From assembly GCF_022539315.1 (NCBI RefSeq), contig NC_066319.1, positions 27,118,093 through 27,182,092 of the forward strand: a DNA stretch of 64,000 nucleotides. Direction: 5' to 3'. The notes under the pieces were generated by a model that was given only the letters and a program-made list of their open reading frames with translations, was not told the DNA's origin and did no database searches. The stretch comes from Serinus canaria (taxonomy: Eukaryota > Chordata > Aves > Passeriformes > Fringillidae). Shown one piece after another: positions 36,401-48,900 of the stretch (the stretch's first letter is position 1; each line of letters opens with the position of its first letter). A program made the translations under genes and the position numbers.

Positions 36401-39400
36401 CCTCACCCCATGAACACTTTTGAAGGCTTCTGTTCATCAGTACCTCCATTTGAGCAGGCAGGCATATGTCTCTACCCTGTAACACCTTCACAGTGCAAGA
36501 TGGGAAGGGCCAGGAAAGAGCTCCCTAGCCTCTTCCATTAGGAATGTTTGGTTTTTTCCTGAGAGTTGCAGCTTCTTGAGCCCTGGGATTCTGGCAGAGC
36601 CAAGTTCTTCAGTGTGCTTGGATAGTCTGAGTTTTTAAGGGCCTTTTCTAATCCGACTGTTGATGACACTGTAGGTCTGTAAGCAAGCCTTCTTAGACAG
36701 ACAAATGAAGGGTACCTTTTTAAATCATAACCGTAAAATTATATCACTTATTAGAATTACAACTTTCCCTTCTTTTGTACAGGTAATGGTAATAATTCTG
36801 TCTAATGATGGCAGTGGTCACAAGAAACCTTATTCAATCTTAGCAGGAGGAAATTATGCATTTTCTTTGCATGTAAACTTCCATTATTTGGATGGGGCTC
36901 CTGTGACATAGGCCATTATATCTGTAATATGTATTTATAGTTGTTTAAAGACCTGAAAGTTTATGGAATAAATCTGATGCAATACAGCCAGGAGGCCTGT
37001 GAGTTTTCATCCTGCTATTGATTAAAAAGCCCACCACTACACTGTGAAGATAATGGAAAGAATTGGAAACTGGGTAAAAATTCCTTTTATTCTGTATAAA
37101 TAATTTCACATTTGTTTTAAAAAAAGAGAATTTGCTTATTTTTTTCCCTCAAGATAATCTCTGCCTTTGTTTGAAAAAGGTTATTGATTGGATTGTTAAC
37201 TTAAATAGTCTGTGGCGGGTGTGACAGAGCACATGGCTGCAATTAATCTTGCAATGCAGAATCCATTATTGAAAAAGCACTAATGAGCCATTCCAAAGCC
37301 TTCACTGGTCACAGAGCGACTGGAAGCAGCAGATTGCTCCTGCCCTTTAATGTCAGTTTTGATCTTTAGTGTTATAAAGCCAGTGTAAGCAGAAGAGATT
37401 TTTGGATATTTTTAGGGTATTTATGTTAAAATTATCCTTCCCATCAGCCTGCAATTGTAGCAGGTGCAGGATACAAGGAATAGTCTCTGAATGTGCTCAC
37501 CTCCCCGCTCCTCTGACCAGATGTCTGGTGGACATAATGTACAATTAAAGCCAGTGGCATGTGAAACACTGATGTCACTATAAAATATGATCTCAGTCTC
37601 CAAGTTCAGATCCAGAGGAGAATTTTGACAAAGATGAGGGAGCTTTCAAACCTGATCTACACTTTAAAATATTAAGACAAAGGGATGAGCTGTTGAAAAC
37701 CTCACTGCAAGTTTTATTGTCTCTGTCTGTTGTTTATAGCTATTGCAGCGTAGCAAAAGTTTAGGTAGGCAATAGTTATGGTAGATTAGAAACTGTCAAT
37801 GTTAACATATTGCCTTCTCCTTCAACAGAACTGCTCCCAGGGTGTATTTTAGAGGTCTGTCTATTGACTTCAGTGACACCATAAATATGTGTTACTTCCT
37901 CCCCCTATTAGATCTGCAGAGCTGATACAGACTTGTGAGAGTGATCCAGGTTTGCCAGGGTGGAGCCATCACCTGAATTATTAACTGGGTTTCAGCTGCA
38001 GACTCTGCTGCACACCTTGGCCACAGCAAACACTGTTCATCACACAATTAGGGGAAATAAGGCTGATTCTCCATCTTAAACACACAGCAAGAAGACTTTC
38101 AGCTCTCTGGTTTGTGTGCTACCGCAGCGTCCGTAACTTGAATCACATTTTGGACTGCCTTGTGTATAAAAGAAAATTGTGAACTAGCCTTTTTATTTTT
38201 AAGGGAAAAAGAAAGGGAATTTGAATCTACCTATAGTAGCTTGCCACATGCAGCTACAGGACTTTGTGTTCAGGTATTCTGACACAGAAGGAATGCTAAG
38301 AAGTTCTGTGATATGGAGCAGGGATGGTGTTCACTAACACTGCCTCAGGAATTCTTGGATGTGTGAATTTTCTCATAGCATGTAAAACACTAGGTTTTGA
38401 ACAAAAGTAACCCAAAAATAAAGAGAAAGATTGTGAAAGAGAAACCAGGGAGGAAAGGAAAAAGAATTTTAATATTTTGAGTACCTAGTGGTCTGTTTGC
38501 CATATACTTCAGTTGCCTCATGGCACTACAGTGCCATGCTAATAGCATAAGTAAAAATAGTCTTTCCAATGACATTAAGTTGGGGTTGTGGTACCACAAG
38601 GAATGTTGCTTAATGTGAAAGAGCATCTGATTTAGAGGCTGAAGAAAGACATTCTTTTTGCCTTACACATGGTATAAGCCTGGGCTAGCAGAGAGCAACC
38701 TGCAGCTATGCAGACTCTACTCTTGTAGTCACAGTACTTGGAGAGAGAGCCTAATTGAGTGAATGAATTGATATGTTCTTGCAAAATACTTCTGCTTTGC
38801 TACTAGAAAGAAACCACTGTGGCCCTCGCTCTATTCCTAATTTTTCTAAGGAATACTCAGCTCACAAGAGTGGGCTTGTGGTAGGTGTGGTTCTTAAGAA
38901 GTGCTCTGCAATATAGGTAGGATGTATCACTTCAAGCATGAAGCACCACTGATGTGAGATGCCACACAGGAGACCTGCAAAGGTGTTTTTGAGGCAAATG
39001 AGGAACAAAAAAGGCAAGACTGATAACTGGAAGAGAGCAGGAATGGCTATAAAGGGACAGAGATAAAGTAGTGAACAGGACCTGACCCTCATGTTGTGTT
39101 AGAAAGGAAGGGTCCTCAGCTGAACTCTGCAATGAGCAATGTGTGTGCACAGGCAGGGGAGCATGTGAAGATGTGCATGCATTTAGCTGGGATTTATTCC
39201 TGTAAGTTTGATTCCATTCTTTCTGTTTCTTTTCAAATGTGACTGAAGCTATTTAAGTCCCTGATTAATTCACCTCCCTGTATGAGTTGTTTTCTGTGAT
39301 ACATTCCAGCACTGTACAACATTTCTGAAAGCAACTCTCTGCTGTTGGGATGAATTCCTCCCTGATGTGTAGCATGGCACATTTGTTCTATTTACTGGTG

Positions 39401-41221
39401 TAAGTAAATGAACCTTATTCCTTTACTTGGAATAAAGTTCACATTCAATGTAAATCAGATCTGGAGAAACATTTCAATGTCATGTCAGGTTCTGCTAGTT
39501 TGATAGTATCAGAAAGTATATGTGGTCCTCTCAGCAAGGAAAGGTATCTTGTCTCATCTCCTTTTGCTTAGTTGCCGTCTCAAGGCCCCCAGAACTATAG
39601 TTAGTCCACTGTAAATCTCAGTAAAAACTGTCACTTGTTTTGTGCTGACATTTCAAGGGCTCCAAAACCCTGTGATCTTCTTAGCCCATCCGAACTCTTC
39701 AGTATTGTCAAGATATTTCTTTATTCAAAGGTTTAAGAGTGATATGAGCAATTTCATTGATCCCTCCTTCTCTAAATATCTCCTTTATTATCTATTAAAT
39801 TTCTTTAATAATTATGCATATAATTTTTTTTTGCTGGAAAGGTTTAGTTGTTGTATCACAACCATGCAAATATAACTGGAGAACAAAAATTATTGTTACA
39901 GCATTTGGTGGTATCATGGACACATAAAAGAAATATATCCCCTACAGCATTACTTTATTATCAAGCAATTCTCAGCAACTGTTTGCTTCACTAACTGGAA
40001 AATACAGAAACTTTTTGTAGGGTGGTGATGGGCACTGTGATGATGCAGCAAAATATTACTGATAGGTCTGGCAATGAAGATGACACATCTGTGCCCACAT
40101 CTACCATAGAAATGCCTTTTTTTTCTTATTCTTTCTCCACTCTTAAAAAGGCACTTAGGCTGGTGGAAGCGAAAAAGATTTTTTCCAATCCGTTGGTTGT
40201 AGTCTAAGAAGAGCAGATTGGGTAGAGGTGAAAACTCTCATGCAACCTATGGTGCCAGTTTCTAGAAGAGGCAGGCAGCAGTGCTAGATGTGCATACCTG
40301 TGTTCCTAGTCTTTCTACAGATGAGCAATTGACTCTCCCTGCCCTGACTATGCACAGTGTTACTGTTTAAGTGTGTCAGAGAAGGATTCTCTAAATGTGG
40401 GAATTTCCAAGAAGGCAGGCAGGAGCTTATTGCAGGAGACTTAGACAGGTAAGGGTGGTTTGGGAGTACAGTACTTTATTTCAGCAGTGTATTTGTCTTG
40501 TTTTGTTTTGCAGAAGGAACACTGATCCTACCTTTGGTTTGTTTGTTTGTTTGTATTTTCCCCTCCAGAAAGCCCATTGCTGACCCCGCTACTGTGATAC
40601 CGCTGTTTTGCAAAGCTGAAGTCGACACGCATGTAGGGGCGGGGGTTGTAACTCTGGCAATTTGTCCTTCCCAATTAGATGTGACTGTTCTGCTAGCTTT
40701 CCCTTCTTTATTCCTTTCATTTAGTTCATTGTGGGAATTGGCTTGGGATTTTTTTTCCTTTCAGTTTCCTGTTTTGATCCTGGAAGGTTAGCTGTGCAAT
40801 TTGGTTTCTTCTGTGCCAACCAACTTTAGTGGCAGAGCTCTTAAAAAAAAAAATTAAAAGCTGTATCCTTCCATCCCGTCTTGCGTCTTCTCTGTACGCT
40901 ACTGCTTCCATTTAAGCAAAGTTTACAGAATTGCTCCACCCATTTGGACACCAGGAAAGGAAGCTGTGAAATGGAGAATAACCTCATTTCCACCAGGTCC
41001 TTCGTTCCGGTCGAAACAGCGCTAATTGAAACTGTAGTCCAATTTCTATTAAGACGGATGGTCTCTCTCTGAAATTGGGTTTGTTTCTGATTTCACGCTT
41101 TTTCTTGTTTCCTTTAAAAAAAAAAAATCCCCACAAAAACCATCTCAAAGCCAAACCATTTTTAAGAGCTCTGAATAAAACTGCTTTGCCAATGGGGTGG
41201 AAATGACTCTGATTTTCTCTT

Positions 41222-41261
41222 GTGCCCGGCAGCGAAAGGGTTAATGCCTGCTTTCCTCTTT
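41222..41261 (+). promoter_or_regulatory. DPF3: Intronic complementary box B
   Basis: The core GCAGCGAAAGGGTTAAT (41229-41245) is the exact reverse complement of 18734-18750 in box A. The flanking GTGCCC (41222-41227) and TTTCCTCT (41252-41259) extend the pairing in register. One G.T wobble and one A.T pair can be added at 41260-41261. The box ends 132 nt before the first DPF3b-specific exon. Pairing with box A would enclose the whole DPF3a terminal exon, its poly(A) signals and the 25.1-kb candidate exon in a loop of about 22.5 kb. A role in isoform choice is inferred. Confidence 0.6.
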
Positions 41262-41393
41262 GGTATCTGTTAGTTGCAGCCCATGTTGTGATCAGTCTAT
41301 GTCCATGTGTGTTTTGTTCCCAAATTTAATACCGGTTAATTAACAAGCAATAAGTGAGCCTTAACAATGACCGTTGTTTCCGATCTTCCTCAG

Positions 41394-41506
41394 GACACCC
41401 GACCTGCCTGCAGTTCACCACAAACATGACTGAGGCTGTAAAAACCTATCAGTGGCAATGCATTGAGTGCAAATCCTGCAGCCTTTGTGGGACCTCAGAG
41501 AACGAC
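41394..41506 (+). CDS. DPF3: DPF3b exon: second half of PHD1 and start of PHD2
   Basis: This is the first exon specific to DPF3b. After the split codon (Gly) it reads [28 protein letters not shown] and [13 protein letters not shown] and CIEC supply the remaining zinc ligands of PHD1 (His-Cys and Cys-Cys), and CKSC with SLC begins PHD2. In DPF3b structures the hydrophobic WQCIEC segment helps form the pocket that accepts acetylated H3 lysine 14, and it is intact here. The acceptor is CGATCTTCCTCAG before 41394 and the donor GTGAGT follows 41506. The 113-bp exon starts with two bases of a split codon and ends on a codon boundary. It is joined to 16167 when the DPF3a exon is skipped. Sequence differences from mammals are conservative. 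Confidence 0.98.
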
Positions 41507-42776
41507 GTGAGTTCCATTTACCTTTTCATGCAAATAAGCATCACTGCAAGCTGCTGCCTGCCCACTCTTGAGAAGCATGTGGCACTGGTTGTTTTTTCAC
41601 TGCTGCTTGCATGCATCTCCAAAGAAGAGCCACCCCTGAGTGCAGAGACTCTCCCCAGTGTCCCCATTCAGCCACTGGTCTCTGCTGAAATTACCACGGG
41701 TATTATATAGGGCCACTTGAGATGCTGATACTTGTGGTTTGTGTACTTATTCAATAGAAATTAGCTGGGGGCCATGAATTCCTGTTGCAGGGAGCTTTCA
41801 GCATGATAGTCAGAAGCAGATGTGAATACATGATAACCCAAGAGAGGCAAGTATGCTCCTTCTGTCCCTGATTTTCTTTACTTTCTAGGTATGATTTTTT
41901 TTAACTTAATTACAAGACTTGGGAAACGTGAAACCATTTGAAATGGGATGGCTCAGCCTCACCTAATCACCAACACCAGTGATTTCCAGAGCCTGCAGCT
42001 GAGCAATGTCCTCCCTGTGGGCTTTGCAGTTAAAATCTGATGCTAAGGGTCCTTGGCGGCCTGTGAGAATCTTGGAAAATTGACAGTGGCTGGAGAACTT
42101 TGGAGGTGATTAGCTAACACGATATTCCCTACAGCAGAATAAATTTGAAGCCTGAGATTTTGGTTTTGCTTAAGCATAAAAAAATCTGAACCTGGGGAGC
42201 TTAGGAATCACAGGATACTTCAGAGCAGCTTTTTTCACCCCAAATATATGAAAGAGCTGCAGACCACATGGTGGGGTCATGTAATTTCCATCTGTTTCAC
42301 AAAAAGAATTTACTCAGCTGAGTTTTGGAAAACTGTCTAAGTCAAAGGTTTCCTCTGAAGGAATGAGATGAGCACATGGCGACACCGGAGCCCAACAAAG
42401 CCTGTCCTCTTCTCAGAACAGCATATCCCCAGCATAACAGCTTTTACTCCTGCATTACAAGGCCATCTAGGACTGCAACTCCTTCTCATAGTGATTTTCT
42501 ACTTGGAAACTGAGCTGTCTTGTGCTGAGAGAGGCTTTCTGCAGCCTCTCAGGAATATGGTGGCTAATCATGGATGAACAAATGTGATGCTTGTAGCCTT
42601 TACATTCCCAGCAGTCTCTTAGTCTCTGTTGTTGCAGCTCTGCTTTCCCAGCTGAACACTGCTGGTTACCCTACTTAAGTTTTCATCTTGGCAAGAGACT
42701 AATTTAAATATTTTTCTCTCTTCTCCTCTCCTTCTCTCCCTGTTTCCCTACTGTCTCTCCAACAAACCTGCCTCAG
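41507..42776 (+). other. DPF3: DPF3b intron
   Basis: 1.27 kb without recognisable features apart from a long, strong pyrimidine tract (about 42711-42762) ahead of the acceptor CTGCCTCAG. The strength of this site contrasts with the weak DPF3a acceptor. Confidence 0.9.
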
Positions 42777-42858
42777 GACCAGCTGCTCTTCTGTGATGAC
42801 TGTGACCGTGGCTATCACATGTATTGCTTGAATCCACCAGTCTTTGAGCCCCCAGAAG
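42777..42858 (+). CDS. DPF3: DPF3b exon: core of PHD finger 2
   Basis: The exon starts on a codon boundary and reads [20 protein letters not shown] then [12 protein letters not shown], the His of GYHMYC and its Cys are zinc ligands of PHD2. In DPF proteins the acidic [10 protein letters not shown] region contacts the unmodified N-terminus of histone H3. The acceptor is CTGCCTCAG before 42777 and the donor is GTAACA from 42859, a weaker but acceptable site. The 82-bp exon leaves one base (G) for the next exon. This segment is very highly conserved across the d4 family; the only notable change is Phe in PVFEPPEG, where I recall Ala in mammals. Confidence 0.98.
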
Positions 42859-43908
42859 GTAACATATGACTGAAGTCTGCTTTAAAAATCACAATAAAGT
42901 CTTTGTGGAGAAGGGAAAAATTTCAGAAAGGTGTTTTGAACCATGCAGGGTTAAGGAAACAGTAGTGAAGCAAGGGGAGATAGCACTGGAAAGAAACACA
43001 ATTAATAGATGTGAAACACTAGTGTGATCTGTGGTATCCTATTCAATCTTGCCTGGTCTCCTCCTCTTCCAGAACATGGCTCTTTTGTGGGTCATGGGTA
43101 CCTTTGGATGTCCCACATTTCGCTTGTCGCCTCAATTTAGTCAGCTTAATTAAGTGCCTGTAAAATGTGACTTTGAACTTCTTAAGAAGTCAAAGTCCTG
43201 GAGAGAAAGTCTCAGACAGGGAGGTCCTCTCTGGAATATCTGAGAGCCTGTTGGCAGGAGACTGGATTAAAGGGAATTACCTTCCTTGCTCTATGATATG
43301 TTTCTGTTTAGGCAGCATGAGGGTTTTGTGGTCTGTACTACATTTGGTATGTAGTTATGAGCCACTGCAGGGGGTTCAATCAGACCATACTATGACTGGT
43401 TGGAGTTTGTCACTTGGCTGTGGAGCAGAGGAACCAGTCTTTTACCACTAGAGGTTCTCTGACTAAAATCCTCAGAGAGCAGTAGAATTGGAGCCTTGTG
43501 AGTGCGAGTGACTGCAGTTTACATGAGGGGGAGGACAAGAATAACTACAAATTAATCGTGCATTCAGGAGCTAATGTTTGTAACTTTGGTAAAAAGGAAG
43601 CTAAATCAGGAGGGGAAAATCTTGAAATGCAGCTAATAATTATCTAAATGTTTCTGTTCCACTGGGAAGTGGTTTATTGGAAGTGTGAAAATATAAAACA
43701 CCTCATTGCAGTGCACACCCTAGCAGCATTGCAGCTCGTGTAGAAAGCCTAAGGACACAAAAGCAAGGGCAGCAGAGTCTGCTTCACAAAAATACATGCA
43801 ATTCCAATATTAGGAAATATCTCATATACTATTCAAGCCAATCTTGACATAAACTCTGAGTGCCTGGATTTCATGTCATTCCTATAAGAAGGATTTCTTC
43901 ATTTGCAG
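42859..43908 (+). other. DPF3: Last DPF3b intron
   Basis: 1.05 kb with no exon, repeat or RNA gene recognised. It ends with GGATTTCTTCATTTGCAG, an ordinary acceptor. Confidence 0.9.
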
Positions 43909-43979
43909 GGAGCTGGAGTTGTCATTTGTGCCAGGAGCTACTCAGAGAGAGAGCATCAGCTTTTGGCTACCAGGCCTGA
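43909..43979 (+). CDS. DPF3: DPF3b last coding exon: end of PHD2 and C-terminus
   Basis: After the split Gly codon the exon reads SWSCHLCQELLRERASAFGY then QA and the TGA stop (43977-43979). CHLC gives the last two zinc ligands of PHD2, and the short basic helix that follows is the usual DPF3b C-terminus (mammals end ...ASAFGCQA). The acceptor is TTCATTTGCAG before 43909 and the phase matches 42858. Together the five DPF3b exons in this window encode an uninterrupted C2H2-PHD1-PHD2 region with every zinc ligand intact except the first finger Cys, which lies upstream of the window. The longer open frames overlapping this exon in another frame are not the protein. Confidence 0.98.
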
Positions 43980-46900
43980 GGAGCTCCAGCAGTCAAGAAA
44001 CACCTTGCTCCTGGTGTTGCCATACCAGCACACAATTCCCACCCAGAACACAAAGACACGACCCACATCCAAACAAACGGACACTCAAATACAGGAAGAG
44101 GTATCTGTGGTATTCACTGTCACTAAGCCAGACCTCCTGGGCTCTGCTAGGACTGTGTACTTTCCCAATGATCCGGATGAAATCTCTTCACTGCTGTGCA
44201 TGGCTGCTGCTTGCCATTAACAGGCTCATGTGCATTATGGAAGGGGGAGGGTTGTTATACCAACACGGAGAAGTCAATTTTGTGTGGCCTTGTGCTTTCT
44301 GTTTAGTCTTTTTTTAAATGAAAAAGTAGTAAGATGTTTCCCAAGGAATTATTGGTGAGTACTTCAGCTGGAAGCAGCACCAGGTGTTTCTCTTCAAAGG
44401 CTTGACTGGAAATCTCTTTACTGCAACCACTCTGTAGATGCATGGGTGCCTAAGAGGGGTGCTCCGAGAGTTGTGTTTAGTTCAATACTTCCCAGTTCAT
44501 GAACAGCACATTGTCACTAAGAGAAGAACGGATCAAAACTTTTTGGGGTGACAGTTTTTCCATTGAATCAAATGCCCTGATTTGGCAGATCATTTGGAAT
44601 CTGTTTTCAGTGTAAGGAAGAGCAGTTCTGGTATGTGCACACTCAGATGCTTAGAGATGCCTTTGGTATTCGGTGTATTCAGTCATACTGTCCCACTGCA
44701 ATGCCAGCAATACCTTCCAGACACATAATTTCTTTATGTTCAGAAAATTCTGAGTGAAAAATCTTATGTATAAGCAACTGACTTTCTGTTTAGCTCAGAA
44801 AATTGGACAAAAGAAAAACTGTCATCTTAAGTTGATCATAGAAAGTAAAAATTGTCAGCTTTCCGAGCAATATAATGTAAGCTGCAAAAAGGAACAATTT
44901 TGGCCTAAGGTCAAATGAAGCACTTTGATTAATATTTTGAAATTTCTAAACTAAAACGTTCTGCAATTGAAAGCTGCATTTTCTGGGCATTGCCTAATCC
45001 GGGCTTTCAGCATTTCCAAAGTGTTACTGTTTTTTGTCAAAGTAATTATTGAGATCTAACTAAATTTCCCAATAATTTCCCCCCAAATTCTCTACAAACA
45101 CATCTTTGGCCAATGACAAAATTTGTCTAAAAACCTTCCTTAGCTCTAAAGAAAAGAATCATTTGCTGAACCTAACATGAAAAGAAGAATTTTCATGATT
45201 AAAAAATTTAAGTAGGAATAGCTCTACTTCATTTAAGCAAAGCTTTACATGTGAAATGAAGAAATTTTAAGTGAGACGATCCATTGAAAAAAATTTATTG
45301 CAGTTGAATCTCTTTGAATAACTTAAGACATTACTAGGAGAATAAGTACATCAAATATTTTCTACAAAACACATCTTTAAGTTTAAAAACCTACCACTCC
45401 CTGAACTGCCAAGTAGCCCAGAATAACCATTTTTTTGGGTATGAGGTATATCACTTTCTATGCATAGATTTAAGTGGGTTTATAATATAAATTTATGAGA
45501 GCAGCATGTGACTCATGTTGCTGGTACAAGTAGGTAAGGATACTGAAGATTATATTTGGCATGTTTATATTGGTTGAAACTCTTCTGCAAAATGAAATGT
45601 CCCCAGACACTTGAAATACTTTGTGAAACAATATTGGTGAGCTATTTTTTCTTCCTTCTGCTAATTACACTTAGTTAGGATGAGCTATACTGACCTAGGG
45701 CACTTTTTCTCATTATTTAGATAGTTTTTTCCCCTTTTGTTCAGCTTACACACCAAAAGTAGCTGTCTCAGCTACTGGATTCTCCCACCTACTGTTGCAG
45801 CTTCTTCGCAGGCGTATTTTAACCTGTTAGAAAAAAAAAATTAGAAAGTGTTTATCTTAATTGTGTTGGACCAAATTTCTCCTGGAGCAGCTGCACTGGC
45901 TACCCGTAAAATTCATTCAAAATCTTGTGCTTTCCATGAGCCGAGAACACAAAGAAATTTAAGCATCAAGTCTGGAGAGAGCAAAGTGGAAGCTTGTGCA
46001 CTTGCATCAGGTGTCTGATACCTGTTGGGACGAGACCCTTGAGCAAATATAACATAAAGCATCTTCCTCCCAGTCTGGAACTGCCCTGGCCCTGGGGAGC
46101 ACCTGGAGGACACAGCTGATCTGCATGAGCATTTAACCCCTCTGGTGTAGATGTTGGTGTGGTTGAACCCTGCTGATCTGGCATTTTGGAACCATCACGT
46201 GGTTCAGTCTGATACAAAATCCTGTTGCTGTTGTGGCCAGGAGTGCAAGTGTGTATTCACCAGAGACACCACTGGGCTCTGTTACAGAAAATGGGTGTTT
46301 TGGGTGTTTTGACTGGAAATGAGAAGTGTGTGTGCTGCAAGAAACTTCTGTGGTGCTGCTGCTGGTGGGATCAGCAGATGTGGATTAGTGTTTGGGCTGG
46401 TCCTCAGCCACCAGGACCTAGAGACTTCCATCATAAAAATCACCATTGCCTTCCAGTGTCCTGATGTTTACACTGACCTTGGAGGAGTAGGACGATGTCT
46501 GCATTCCTAAACAGAGAGGACGTGCATGTTGTTTTGTACTATGTGTTAAGCAGACACTCGTGGCTCATCATGTAAGTCTCAGGTAGCCTGGTTGGTGGAA
46601 CCAGCTGGTGCAGAATTTCAGTGGTCCCCATCCCTATGACAGAGACATTGCTAAAGGAGCTGTGCTCTCTGTGCACACCTGCTTTCCTGTTTTGTGGTTT
46701 TGATCCAGAGCTGTTTTTTTCCTCCCACAACCATTGTTCTGCAGCCAACAATGTCTTTCATGTTCAGAAATACTCCTCCGTGGCCTTGCTGAGGTTTTAT
46801 CACTAATGAGGTATGACAGAAGGACAGATTGCTAGATCTTCAATGCCAAATTGTTGTTTGCCATCTGAGATCAGTGTGACAGGGTGCTTGCCCACAGTGG

Positions 46901-48900
46901 ACCAGCTGTGTTTCATCTCTCCAGCTTTATGCTGTGTGCTGTGTAGCCAGGCAGCTCCAGGTAACTTTGGCAGCAGATTAGATACAATCTCTCCCACACA
47001 AAGATCTTCCTCCAGCTACAGCCTTCCTTCTTCACTAGCTGAGTCCAAGATAAGGGGCTGGAATGGACCTCTCAGTGACATTTTTAGCATGCATTTGGAG
47101 CCATGTGTGTTGGTGCACTTTAGAAATACTGACTGACCTCCCAAGTGAAAAATGCACCATCTTTGCTGAGATGCAGGGAGGTTGTGGCACTACCATGGGG
47201 GCGAGGAAGAGGAGCTCAGAAAGTCTGATAACTGATTCCCTGTCACCTGCTGCCCCACTGGGGACAGTCCTCCTGCATGACTGCTCTGATGTGTGACTTG
47301 GGCTGCACCATCTGCTGTCAGGCAAATCTTGCCGCTGATCTGGTCTGGCCACTAAACAGTGTGAGGGCTCTGGCTCAGTGTGCTGCTCTCTCTCTTGCTG
47401 TGGCAGGACATGCAAGTTTATTGGCAGTCACTGAGGTGAACAAACTCTAGTGTTTTTCAAAACTCTTCTGTGTAGGCAAGGCAATTAATATTTTAGCACA
47501 AATCAGGGCAAACTACCACGAGATGGTAGATCCTGCATGCCTTGAAGACTTCAAGAACGGACAGATTCCTAGATGTATTTTAATTAAACACAATCTTCTT
47601 TACTCACAGGAATGTCTGACTGAAAAAGGTTTGTGTTATAAAGGAAGTCAGGCTGGATGATGTAATTGTTCTTCCTGGCCTTATTATAAAAACACATGTT
47701 TACTGTGGGAGAGGATGTATTTAAATACAAGCGTGTCTGCATAATGGCCTTAAAGTATGTTAGTTAAACATATGCATGTGATCCTTCTACTTTTGACTCC
47801 TTTTGGATAACCTAAAAAAGGTCAGTTAGAGAAAATTATCTTTACTGATGCAGTAAATTGTACATTACCTCCTTCATTCCCACAATGGTATCTACTTTGG
47901 GACTGGCTACCTCGGGCTGTTCCAGAGACTGACCAATTCAGACTGTATTGTGTGAAACCATGGCTTGCCTCTGGCTCTCCCTCCATCACATTTGTGTGCT
48001 GCTCTGCCCAGCTTTCTGTCTGTGGTGGGAAGACTGGCTGGGCAGGGCAGCACCTGCAGGGGCAGACTCAGAAACCAGAGGGGTGGAGAAATGACCACTG
48101 AACGGGGGCATGCAAGTGGTACCACTGAGGAAGTGAACTCGTGTTGCCAGCACAGAGCTCCCCCCATAGCTTGGAAAAGGCAATACCTTTGAGAAACATG
48201 AGATGGGTCCTAATCTACCCCCAAACTGTGCTTCCATAGCTGTGTGGTTGCATCAAGCTTACAGTGCACAGAGTTTACATTCTGCAAATGTACCTCAGAC
48301 CAGCTCTTGCGCTAAGAAAGTCACTATTGAGTGTGTTCTTTTGAAGCAAATGTGACTCTAAATAACTTTGAAATCTTGATTTTTCTTCTCTCTTTAGAAG
48401 GAGCTTAGTCAATTCTGCCCCAAAGGAAGATTCTCCTGCACCATGCAGTTTTATGGGGCTGTAGCATTTTCTTTACACCTACAGCATGTGTTTTGACAGG
48501 GGTCATTTGGGAGGTGAGGAGTGGATGGGGGTAGAAAGGAATATTAATAAAGCTTATCACTGCTAGAGGGATAGTGTGCATTGTGGGCAAGAAAATTCCA
48601 GGTAGAGCTGGGCATGATTTTTCTGTGTGGAATGAATTTATTTTTAAAACATGTGTTTTTGAGAGAACCATAATTATTCATATATCGAAGTCCAATCTGG
48701 CAAATAATTTAATACAAAAACTGAGGGGGAACAATCAAAAGAGCTGAAAATTATTGTTTCAATATTTTTAGAAAAAAATCATTTCAATATTTGAGTTTTA
48801 AAGTTAATATTATTTATATTGGGAAAAACCTGGCACCAGTCTTTGAGGGAAGAAAGTGTAGATCTTATGGAGGACATGAGTAAAAGATAGATTATCTTTT
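43980..48900 (+). other. DPF3b 3'UTR and/or downstream DNA
   Basis: The 3' end of the DPF3b mRNA cannot be fixed from sequence. Candidate hexamers are ATTAAA at 47583-47588 and AATAAA at 48546-48551. The block is mostly AT-rich, unique-looking DNA with short accidental frames. No other gene is recognised. Confidence 0.5.

Larger units (their letters stand above)
25661..41393 (+). other. DPF3: DPF3b intron, distal part
   Basis: About 15.7 kb with no coding exon recognised. Contents seen: a GGAA microsatellite (about 27936-28080), a run of 13 G (29361-29373), two identical MEF2-type sites in a 13-bp shared context (32863 and 33485), a CpG-retaining, motif-rich block at about 33170-34300, and another ordered-looking block at about 37190-37420. 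A GTTT repeat lies at about 40537-40553. CpG-retaining sequence at about 40580-41070 leads into complementary box B (41222-41261) and the DPF3b acceptor. No CR1 element could be placed with confidence. Confidence 0.75.

Noticed and set aside
17200..41085. Direct repeat CTCTCTCTGAAATTG near 17210 and 41070
   Set aside because: A 15-bp match rich in CT dinucleotides with no collinear flanking similarity; expected by chance.
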